Source: DASSLY01 sp035689185
GTDB lineage: Bacteria; Actinomycetota; Actinomycetes; Actinomycetales; Dermatophilaceae
Assembly: GCA_035689185.1 (NCBI GenBank)
Contig: DASSLY010000025.1
Span: 1 to 13,721, forward strand
Direction: 5' to 3'
Length of the DNA stretch: 13,721 bases
Part shown: positions 1 through 10,947 of the stretch, piece after piece
Position numbering within the stretch: position 1 is the first letter of the stretch
Layout: every line of letters begins with the position of its first letter
Notes under the pieces: model-generated
Database searches by the model: none
What the model saw: only the letters and a program-made list of their open reading frames with translations
What the model was told of the DNA's origin: nothing
Position numbers and translations under genes: made by a program

Positions 1-225
1 CGCCACGGCCTGGACGACGCCAGGCTGGCCGGCGCGGCGCTCCATCTCTTCGAGCTGGTGCTTGACCTGCCCATGGCGGCCGGGCTGCGTGAGGCCGTCA
101 CCGAGTTCGCCGACCGGTACGTCCGCCGGGGCCGGTGTCCGGCCGACGAGGCCATCGAGGGGCACCGGCTGCGCCGTCCACCGGCGCCATACCCGTCAGC
201 CGGCCGGCAGGAGGGAGCATCGTGA
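1..225 (+). CDS. egtA: Glutamate-cysteine ligase EgtA, C-terminal end (partial)
   Basis: The 5' part lies outside the window; 74 residues and a TGA stop remain. EgtA makes gamma-glutamylcysteine, the sulfur donor used by EgtB in ergothioneine synthesis. The tail reads as a helical stretch (LFELVLDLP) followed by YVRRGRCPADE, which resembles the end of actinobacterial EgtA, then a Pro/Arg-rich extension. The identity rests on this short tail and on position: its TGA (223-225) overlaps the GTG start of egtB (222-224), so the two are translationally coupled. It could be another ligase of the GCS2 family, but the egtA-egtB order is the standard actinobacterial one. The catalytic domain is not visible, so activity cannot be judged. 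Confidence 0.75.
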   Translation, partial: RHGLDDARLAGAALHLFELVLDLPMAAGLREAVTEFADRYVRRGRCPADEAIEGHRLRRPPAPYPSAGRQEGAS

Positions 226-1565
226 CCGATCAGGGCAGGACAGATGCGCTGGAGGTGTTCGCCGACCAGCAGCGGCTGAAGTCGTATGTCGCCGCGGAGC
301 TGGAGCGGGTACGTGCCCGCTCGGTGGGCTTGACCACGGGCGTCCTCGACGACGGGGAGCTGAGGAAGCAGCACTCGCCGCTGATGTCACCGTTGGTCTG
401 GGACTTCGCCCATGTCGGCAACTACGAGGAGCTCTGGCTGCTGCGCGAGCTGAGCGGCGTGGCGCCGATGCGCCCGGAGATCGACAACCTGTACGACGCC
501 TTCGAACATCCCCGGGCGCAGCGGCCGGCCCTGCCGCTGCTGTCGCCTGCGGATTCGACCGCATACACCGAGCTGGTGCGCCGGAAGGTGCTCGACGCGC
601 TGGACGCGGTGCGGCTGGACCAGAGCCGGCCCCTGCTGCGGGACGGCTTCGTCTACGGCATGGTGCTCCAGCACGAGCACCAGCACGACGAGACGATGCT
701 GGCGACCCACCAGCTGCGGCGGGGGGAGGGCGTGCTCACGCCCACCGACGGTGACCGGGCGCCGGCCTGCGAACCGTTGCCGAGGGAGGTGCTCGTCCCC
801 GGCGGGGAGTTCGTCATGGGCACCTCCAGCGACCCGTGGGCCTACGACAACGAACGGCCGGCGCACCGACGGCACCTGCCCGCCTTCTGGGTCGACACCA
901 CGCCGGTGTCGGTCGGCGCCTACCGGGGGTTCATGGAGCAGGGCGGGTACGACGACCCGCGCTGGTGGAGCCCGCAGGGCTGGGGGTGGCGGCAGCGCAC
1001 CAACAGCCGCGCCCCGCAGTTCTGGGTCCAGGACGGGACCGGCTGGGGGCGCCGGCGGTTCGGTCGGTTGGAGCCGCTACCGGACGACGAACCGGTGCAG
1101 CACGTCTGCTGGTTCGAGGCCGACGCCTATGCCCGGTGGGCCGGGCGGCGGCTGCCCACGGAGGCGGAGTGGGAGAAGGCCGCGTCCTGGGACCCGGCCA
1201 CCGGGACCAAGCGGCGCTACCCGTGGGGAGACCAGCCGCCGACAGCCGTCCACGCCAACCTGGGCCAGCGCCGGCTGGGGCCGACCCCGGTCGGGTCCTA
1301 CCCGGCGGGGGCGGCGCCCTGCGGCGCGGTGCAGTTGCTCGGCGACGTCTGGGAGTGGACCGCCACGGACTTCACCGGCCACCCGGGGTTCTGCACCTTC
1401 CCCTACCGGGAGTACTCCCAGGTGTTCTTCGGCAGCGAGTACAAGGTCCTTCGCGGCGGCTCGTGGGCCACCGACCCGCTCGCCTGCCGCGCGACCTTCC
1501 GCAACTGGGACTACCCGGTCCGGCGCCAGATCTTCGCCGGCTTCCGGACCGTGCGGAACCCCTGA
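222..1565 (+). CDS. egtB: Ergothioneine biosynthesis sulfoxide synthase EgtB
   Basis: EgtB is the non-heme iron enzyme that joins gamma-Glu-Cys to hercynine with O2 to give the sulfoxide. The protein has 447 residues. An N-terminal DinB-like domain supplies the iron ligands: His64 (FAHVGNYEE) and the HX3HXE motif His151/His155/Glu157. The C-terminal half is a formylglycine-generating-enzyme (FGE)/sulfatase-modifying fold (PGGEFVMGT, RLPTEAEWEKAA, GDVWEWT, VLRGGSW) ending in RNWDYPVRRQIFAGFR. In that segment Asp430 and Arg434 match the residues that bind gamma-Glu-Cys in the mycobacterial enzyme, so the substrate is probably gamma-Glu-Cys rather than free Cys. The Tyr residues in PYREY (395/398) are candidates for the catalytic Tyr. 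The GTG start was chosen because AGGAGGG (209-215) sits 6 nt upstream; an in-frame start at 135 would run inside egtA. It overlaps egtA by 4 nt and egtD by 1 nt. Confidence 0.96.
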   Translation: MTDQGRTDALEVFADQQRLKSYVAAELERVRARSVGLTTGVLDDGELRKQHSPLMSPLVWDFAHVGNYEELWLLRELSGVAPMRPEIDNLYDAFEHPRAQRPALPLLSPADSTAYTELVRRKVLDALDAVRLDQSRPLLRDGFVYGMVLQHEHQHDETMLATHQLRRGEGVLTPTDGDRAPACEPLPREVLVPGGEFVMGTSSDPWAYDNERPAHRRHLPAFWVDTTPVSVGAYRGFMEQGGYDDPRWWSPQGWGWRQRTNSRAPQFWVQDGTGWGRRRFGRLEPLPDDEPVQHVCWFEADAYARWAGRRLPTEAEWEKAASWDPATGTKRRYPWGDQPPTAVHANLGQRRLGPTPVGSYPAGAAPCGAVQLLGDVWEWTATDFTGHPGFCTFPYREYSQVFFGSEYKVLRGGSWATDPLACRATFRNWDYPVRRQIFAGFRTVRNP

Positions 1566-2533
1566 TGCGCCGGCACCCGGGCATCGACGTCTACCTCACC
1601 GCCGAGGACCTGCGCCGCACGATGGCGACCGACGTCGCGCGGGGGCTGACGGCCACGCCGAAGGAACTGCCGCCGAAGTACTTCTACGATGCGCTGGGCA
1701 GCCAGCTGTTCGACCGGATCACGGCGCTGCCGGAGTACTACCCGACGCGCACCGAGCGGGCGATCCTTCGCGCCCATGCCGAACAGATCGTCGACCGCTC
1801 CGGCGCGGACACGCTGGTGGAACTCGGCTCGGGCTCCTCGGAGAAGACCGAGCTGCTGCTCACGGCGATGGGTGGACGGCTGCGCCGCTACCTGCCGGTC
1901 GACGTCAGCCTCCCCGCCCTCACCGACGCGATGACCCGGCTCGCCGCGACCCACCCCGGGGTGGAGGTGCGGGGGGTGGTCGCCGACTTCGAGCACCACC
2001 TGGACCAGCTCCCGACCGGCGGGCGCCGGCTGGTCGCCTTCCTCGGCAGCACGATCGGCAACCTCCACGCCGCCGCCCGGCACCGTTTCCTGGCGCAGCT
2101 GGCGCGCTGCCTGGGGGCAGGCGACTCGTTCCTGCTCGGCACCGACCTGGTGAAGGACCCGACCCGGCTGGTGGCCGCCTACGACGACGCCGACGGCGTG
2201 ACCGCCGCGTTCAACCGCAACGTCCTGGCCGTGCTCAACCGCGAGCTCGGCGCGGACTTCGACCCGGCCGGGTTCGACCACGTCGCGCGCTGGGACGCGG
2301 TCGAGGAGCAGATGGAGATGTGGCTGCGCGCCCGCCGCCGCACCGAGGTCCGTGTCGCCCAGCTCGGGCTCGACGTACGGTTCGCGGCGGGGGAGCAGAT
2401 GCGCACCGAGATCTCGGCCAAGTTCCGGCTGCCCGGGCTGCGCCGGGAGCTGGCGGCGGCCGGGCTGCGGGTTCTCGGCAGCTGGACCGACGCGGCGCAG
2501 GACTTCGCGCTCACCCTCGCCGGGCCCGGCTGA
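1565..2533 (+). CDS. egtD: L-histidine N-alpha-methyltransferase EgtD
   Basis: EgtD uses three S-adenosylmethionine molecules to trimethylate L-histidine to hercynine, the first committed step of ergothioneine synthesis. The protein has 322 residues, close to the mycobacterial enzyme (about 321). The SAM-binding glycine loop is ELGSGSSEKT at residues 86-95. Histidine-pocket residues known from the mycobacterial structure fall at the same numbers: Tyr39 (PPKYFYD), Asn166 (GSTIGN), Tyr206 (AAYDDADG), Glu282 and Ser284 (MRTEIS). The ATG shares its A with the egtB stop (TGATG at 1563-1567), so translation is coupled and no separate strong ribosome site is seen. In mycobacteria egtC lies between egtB and egtD; here it is absent. 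No egtE-like gene follows; the operon appears to end here. Confidence 0.97.
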   Translation: MRRHPGIDVYLTAEDLRRTMATDVARGLTATPKELPPKYFYDALGSQLFDRITALPEYYPTRTERAILRAHAEQIVDRSGADTLVELGSGSSEKTELLLTAMGGRLRRYLPVDVSLPALTDAMTRLAATHPGVEVRGVVADFEHHLDQLPTGGRRLVAFLGSTIGNLHAAARHRFLAQLARCLGAGDSFLLGTDLVKDPTRLVAAYDDADGVTAAFNRNVLAVLNRELGADFDPAGFDHVARWDAVEEQMEMWLRARRRTEVRVAQLGLDVRFAAGEQMRTEISAKFRLPGLRRELAAAGLRVLGSWTDAAQDFALTLAGPG

Positions 2534-2605
2534 CCTCACCGCATCCGTCGGGAGTCAACCGCTCGCGAACCGACCACAACGCTGGCTGGCACCCGGGCAG
2601 GCGGG

Positions 2606-2662
2606 AAAATCTTTGGTGGCGGGGGGTTGATGGCTCGATTCGCTCCGCTTAACCGTTAGGCT
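2606..2662 (+). promoter_or_regulatory. AT-richer patch and candidate -10 box upstream of lsr2
   Basis: The 182-base gap after egtD holds no gene. It contains AAAATCTTT (2606-2614), TTGATG (2627-2632), TTAACC (2649-2654) and TAGGCT (2657-2662), which is a local AT rise in very GC-rich DNA. TAGGCT fits the TANNNT -10 consensus of actinobacterial housekeeping sigma factors and would start transcription near 2669, giving a leader of about 47 nt to the lsr2 ATG. No well-spaced -35 is visible. Lsr2 proteins prefer AT-rich DNA, so the patch could also be an autoregulatory site; that is inference. Confidence 0.4.
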
Positions 2663-2715
2663 TGCGCCGCAAAAGTTCCGGACCGGTCACTACAACACTC
2701 CGCGGGGAGAGCAGC

Positions 2716-3054
2716 ATGGCCCAGCGCACGCGCGTCGTCATGGTGGACGACATCACGGGGGAGCCCATCGCCGAGGGCAGGGGGGAGACGGTCCTGTTCG
2801 CTGTTGACGGCGTCACCTACCAGATCGACCTGGAGCAGCAGGAGGCCCGCAAGCTGCGGGACACCCTGGACTACTACGCCTCGCACGCCCGCCGGACCGG
2901 TGGCCGCCGGACCACACCCACCCGGCTGACCATCACCCGCGAGTACGACACCAAGACGGTGCGTCGGTGGGCCCAGGCCAGAGGCTTGGACGTGCCGGCC
3001 CGCGGCCGGATCCCGCATGCGGTCATCGAGGCGTTCCAGGCCGCCGGCAACTAG
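2716..3054 (+). CDS. lsr2: Lsr2-family nucleoid-associated protein
   Basis: Lsr2 is the actinobacterial functional analogue of H-NS: it oligomerises, bridges AT-rich DNA and silences foreign genes. The 112-residue product equals the mycobacterial length. Residues 1 to about 60 form the beta-rich dimerisation domain (VVMVDDITGE, ETVLFAVDGVTYQIDLE, then a helix with KLRDTLDYY). A basic linker follows (HARRTGGRRTT), then the C-terminal DNA-binding domain with the minor-groove Arg-Gly-Arg hook at residues 96-98 (VPARGRIPHAVIEAF). The ATG was chosen because GGGGAG (2704-2709) is 6 nt upstream and the family starts here; the in-frame GTG about 50 bases earlier has no matching N-terminal homology. 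It is monocistronic by spacing: 182 nt from egtD and 88 nt to the next gene. Many actinobacteria carry paralogues, so whether this is the main copy is unknown. Confidence 0.96.
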   Translation: MAQRTRVVMVDDITGEPIAEGRGETVLFAVDGVTYQIDLEQQEARKLRDTLDYYASHARRTGGRRTTPTRLTITREYDTKTVRRWAQARGLDVPARGRIPHAVIEAFQAAGN

Positions 3055-3130
3055 GGCCGCTGGAAACGAGGACCGCTGGTATGCCGTGTGGCCTTGTCCG
3101 CTCGCGGCTGCAGCCGGAACAGGCCGCCAC

Positions 3131-3136
3131 TAGGTT
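3131..3136 (+). promoter_or_regulatory. Candidate -10 box of a leaderless isomerase transcript
   Basis: TAGGTT matches the TANNNT -10 consensus. The A of the ATG at 3143 is exactly 7 nt past its last base, the usual distance to a transcription start, and no Shine-Dalgarno sequence precedes the ATG (CGGGCC). This implies a leaderless mRNA that starts at the start codon. No clear -35 is seen. The same geometry occurs before the first M16 gene. Confidence 0.55.
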
Positions 3137-3142
3137 CGGGCC

Positions 3143-3607
3143 ATGAAGATCGCCGTCGCCAGCGACCACGCCGGGTTCCTTCTCAAAGCCGAGGTGACCG
3201 CCTGGCTGCGCGGGCAGGGGCACGAGGTGAGCGACTACGGCGCCGACAGCGAGGACGCGGTGGACCTGCCCGACACCGTGTACCCCGCCGCGCTCGCGGT
3301 GGGCCGCGGGGAGGCCGAACGGGGCATCTTCATCGACGGCGTCGGGTACGGCAGCGCCCTGATCGCCAACCGGATCTACGGTGTGTATGCGGCCGTGTGC
3401 CAGGACCCGTTCTGCGCCGAGCTGGCCCGCTCCCACTCCGACACCAACGTGCTGTGCATCGGGGCCAAGATCATCGGCTCGGCGCTGGCGATGGAGGTGG
3501 TGCGGGTCTGGCTGGCCACCGAGCACCTCGGCGACCAGGAGAAGTACGCCCGCCGAGTGGCCAAGGTCAGGGACATCTCGCAGCGGCACCTCGTGCCGCT
3601 GGACTGA
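3143..3607 (+). CDS. RpiB/LacA/LacB-family sugar-phosphate isomerase, atypical active site
   Basis: The 154-residue protein is a full-length member of the family that contains ribose-5-phosphate isomerase B and galactose-6-phosphate isomerase subunits. Family features are the N-terminal MKIAVASDHAG (Asp8-His9), the HSDTNVL segment (His98-Leu104) and a basic C-terminal helix (KYARRVAKVRDI). Deviations matter: E. coli RpiB has CGTGVG with catalytic Cys66, whereas here the loop is IDGVGYGS with Asp65 at that place. The following segment is IYGVYAAVC, with Tyr82 where RpiB and LacB have Arg in the GIR or GVR pattern. Mycobacterial RpiB also lacks the Cys but uses a Glu further along, so loss of Cys does not exclude activity. 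The substrate is therefore uncertain: ribose 5-phosphate, another aldose phosphate, or a tetrose phosphate. The start matches the family N-terminus and a leaderless promoter. No sugar-catabolic genes flank it. Confidence 0.88.
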   Translation: MKIAVASDHAGFLLKAEVTAWLRGQGHEVSDYGADSEDAVDLPDTVYPAALAVGRGEAERGIFIDGVGYGSALIANRIYGVYAAVCQDPFCAELARSHSDTNVLCIGAKIIGSALAMEVVRVWLATEHLGDQEKYARRVAKVRDISQRHLVPLD

Positions 3608-3647
3608 CACCCCGGGCAGCCGCATCGCCCCGTGCCGTACTCGACGG

Positions 3648-3653
3648 TAGCTT
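3648..3653 (+). promoter_or_regulatory. Weak candidate -10 box upstream of the carboxylase gene
   Basis: TAGCTT fits TANNNT and would place a transcript start near 3660, about 70 nt before the carboxylase GTG. It lies in the 123-base gap after the isomerase gene. There is no visible -35 and a six-base match with two free positions is weak; read-through from the isomerase promoter is the alternative. Confidence 0.25.
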
Positions 3654-3715
3654 CGCCGCTCTGCGAAGGTGTCGGATCAGGCCAACCAGCAGGGGGTCAC
3701 CACCCCGTGCGACGC

Positions 3716-3722
3716 AAGGAGG
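3716..3722 (+). promoter_or_regulatory. Strong ribosome binding site deciding the carboxylase start
   Basis: AAGGAGG is a near-perfect match to the 16S anti-Shine-Dalgarno and lies 8 nt before the GTG at 3731. It favours that GTG over an upstream in-frame GTG at 3632, which has no such site and would add 33 residues before the conserved FQRIAILNRGEAA start of the biotin carboxylase fold. Confidence 0.85.
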
Positions 3723-3730
3723 CGTACTCG

Positions 3731-9295
<5,565 letters not shown>

Positions 9296-9333
9296 TGACC
9301 GGCCGATCACCGGGGTGTCACCGGGCTGCTCAT

Positions 9334-9371
9334 CGGGGCGGCCGGCCGCTGCGGTGGCGCGGGCCGCCCCG
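9334..9371 (+). terminator. GC-rich inverted repeat after the carboxylase gene
   Basis: CGGGGCGGCC (9334-9343) and GGCCGCCCCG (9362-9371) form a perfect 10-bp stem with an 18-nt loop, 38 nt after the carboxylase stop and 23 nt before the ndh -10 box. There is no T-run, which is common for GC-rich actinobacterial terminators. It may end the carboxylase transcript. In such GC-rich DNA a chance inverted repeat is possible, and its closeness to the ndh promoter also allows an operator role. Confidence 0.45.
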
Positions 9372-9393
9372 GCCGGGCATCGTGTCAGACGGA

Positions 9394-9399
9394 TAGGAT
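9394..9399 (+). promoter_or_regulatory. Candidate -10 box of ndh
   Basis: TAGGAT fits TANNNT well and predicts a start near 9406, giving a leader of about 38 nt. That leader includes a modest ribosome site (AGGAA, 9433-9437) 6 nt before the ATG. No convincing -35 is visible. It shares the TAGGNT form with the boxes before lsr2, the isomerase gene and the first M16 gene. Confidence 0.5.
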
Positions 9400-9443
9400 T
9401 CGGGCCGGCTCCAGCGCGGCCCCCGGCGAGACAGGAACCAGCA

Positions 9444-10874
9444 ATGGCAGCGGAACGGCACAAGGTCGTCGTCATCGGCTCCGGCTTTGGCGCGCTGTTC
9501 GCCGTGCGGGCGCTACGCCACGCCGAGGTGGACATCACCCTGGTCGCCAAGACCACTCACCACCTGTTCCAGCCGCTGCTGTACCAGGTCGCGACCGGGA
9601 TCCTGTCCGAGGGCGAGATCGCCCCGGCCACCCGGGAGGTGCTGGCCCACCAGGGCAACGTCCGGGTGGTGCTGTCGGAGGTCACCAACATCGACATGGA
9701 CTTCCGCACCGTCACGGCGCGGCTGCTGGACCAGTACCACTACTTCTCCTACGACAGCCTCATCGTCGCCGCGGGCGCCGGGCAGTCCTACTTCGGCAAC
9801 GACCACTTCGCCGAGTTCGCCCCGGGCATGAAGACCATCGACGACGCGCTGGAGCTGCGGGGGCGCATCTTCGGCGCCTTCGAGATGGCCGAGGTCACCG
9901 AGGACCCGCAGCAGCGCAGGAACCTGATGACCTTCGTCGTCGTCGGCGCCGGCCCGACCGGGGTGGAGATGGCCGGCCAGATCGCGGAGCTGGCCCACCG
10001 CACCCTGCGCCACGACTTCCGCGCGATCAGGACCACCGAGGCCCGGGTGGTGCTCCTGGATGCCGCTCCCGCGGTGCTCCCCCCGTTCGGGCCGGAGCTG
10101 GGCGCCAAGGCCAAGGCCAAATTGGAGTCGCTCGGCGTCGAAGTCCAGCTCGGCGCCATGGTGACCAATGTCGACGCCACCGGGATCGACGTCAAGGACG
10201 GCGACGGCACCGTGCGGCGGATCGACGCCGTCTGCAAGGTGTGGGCGGCCGGGGTCCAGGCCAGCCCGCTGGGCGCCATCCTGGCCAAGCAGTGCGGTGC
10301 CGCCGTGGACCGGGCCGGCCGGATCGAGGTCCAGCCGGACCTCACCCTGCCCGGGCGTCCCGAGGTGTACGTCGTCGGCGACATGATCTCGCTCAACCGC
10401 CTGCCCGGCGTCGCGCAGGTGGCGATCCAGGGCGGCCGGCACGTGGCCCGCGACATCGTCGCCCGGGTGGGCGGCGACACGGCGGGCGTCGGCAAGCCGT
10501 TCGTCTACAAGGACAAGGGCTCGATGGCGACCATCTCGCGGTACAGCGCGGTGGTCAGCGTCGGACGGTTCAAGTCCGCCGGCTTCTTCGCCTGGCTGAT
10601 GTGGCTCGGCGTGCACCTGGTCTACATCGTCGGGTACAAGAGCCGGTTCACCACGCTGGTCGACTGGGCGGTCGCGTTCGTCGGCCGGGGCCGGTCGGAG
10701 CGCACGGTGACCGAGCAGCAGATCTTCGCGCGCGTCGCCCTGGAGCACCTGGGCGAGGAGTTCAGCCCCAGCCTGTCCCGGTCGCCGCGGCAGATGCACC
10801 CCTACCGGGCCGCGAAGAAGGCGGCAGCCACGCAGGCCCCCCCGCCGCCCCCCTCGGCCAGCGAGCCCGCCTAA
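9444..10874 (+). CDS. ndh: Type II NADH dehydrogenase (NADH:quinone oxidoreductase)
   Basis: Ndh oxidises NADH and reduces membrane quinone without pumping protons. The product has 476 residues. FAD-binding motif: VVVIGSGFGA (glycines 12, 14, 16). Second Rossmann motif for NADH: VVVGAGPTGVEMAG (168-173 core). The second FAD contact is VVGD (Gly312-Asp313), followed by the quinone-pocket motif AIQGG (327-331). Residues about 380-420 are hydrophobic and aromatic (GFFAWLMWLGVHLVYIVGY), matching the membrane-anchoring C-terminal region of the family, which is peripheral rather than a classic signal or transmembrane protein. The last dozen residues are Pro/Ala-rich (QAPPPPPSASEPA) and probably disordered. 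The ATG was chosen from the ribosome site and the family start; an earlier in-frame GTG at 9315 would add an unconserved Pro/Ala-rich segment spanning the promoter. A non-respiratory FAD reductase is a less likely alternative. Confidence 0.95.
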   Translation: MAAERHKVVVIGSGFGALFAVRALRHAEVDITLVAKTTHHLFQPLLYQVATGILSEGEIAPATREVLAHQGNVRVVLSEVTNIDMDFRTVTARLLDQYHYFSYDSLIVAAGAGQSYFGNDHFAEFAPGMKTIDDALELRGRIFGAFEMAEVTEDPQQRRNLMTFVVVGAGPTGVEMAGQIAELAHRTLRHDFRAIRTTEARVVLLDAAPAVLPPFGPELGAKAKAKLESLGVEVQLGAMVTNVDATGIDVKDGDGTVRRIDAVCKVWAAGVQASPLGAILAKQCGAAVDRAGRIEVQPDLTLPGRPEVYVVGDMISLNRLPGVAQVAIQGGRHVARDIVARVGGDTAGVGKPFVYKDKGSMATISRYSAVVSVGRFKSAGFFAWLMWLGVHLVYIVGYKSRFTTLVDWAVAFVGRGRSERTVTEQQIFARVALEHLGEEFSPSLSRSPRQMHPYRAAKKAAATQAPPPPPSASEPA

Positions 10875-10890
10875 CGGCGAGGCCAGGCCT

Positions 10891-10916
10891 TGCCCGGCGG
10901 CGCATCTGCCCGGCGG
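10891..10916 (+). repeat. 10-bp direct repeat upstream of the M16 promoter
   Basis: TGCCCGGCGG occurs at 10891-10900 and again at 10907-10916, a 16-nt period. The second copy would overlap the -35 position of the -10 box at 10936. It might be an operator for a dimeric regulator; because it is made almost only of G and C, chance is a serious alternative. Confidence 0.4.
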
Positions 10917-10935
10917 GGGTCGGCACGCCGTCGCC

Positions 10936-10941
10936 TAGGGT
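10936..10941 (+). promoter_or_regulatory. Candidate -10 box of a leaderless M16 operon
   Basis: TAGGGT fits the -10 consensus and ends 7 nt before the A of the ATG at 10948. The GAGG at 10942-10945 is only 2 nt from the ATG, too close to act as a ribosome site, so the transcript probably begins at the start codon. The geometry is identical to that of the isomerase gene. Confidence 0.55.
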
Positions 10942-10947
10942 GAGGTC

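Noticed and set aside
135..221. An upstream in-frame start for EgtB
   Set aside because: It would lie within egtA; the GTG at 222 has a strong ribosome site and the GTGA overlap.
2534..2605. Terminator after egtD
   Set aside because: I found no inverted repeat with a convincing stem between egtD and the lsr2 upstream region.
751..2652. A 633-codon + strand open frame overlapping egtB and egtD
   Set aside because: Its translation is low-complexity Arg/Pro/Gly/Ala, and it overlaps two genes whose catalytic residues are all in place.
3055..3142. Small gene or riboswitch between lsr2 and the isomerase
   Set aside because: No ribosome site with a plausible reading frame and no recognisable aptamer pattern; only the -10 box is supported.
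3693..3706. GGGG-TCACCA-CCCC hairpin just before the carboxylase ribosome site
   Set aside because: A four-pair stem in very GC-rich DNA is expected by chance; it is too short to call a regulatory element.
3632..3730. An upstream in-frame GTG start for the carboxylase
   Set aside because: It lacks a ribosome site and would add residues before the conserved biotin carboxylase N-terminus; AAGGAGG precedes the GTG at 3731.
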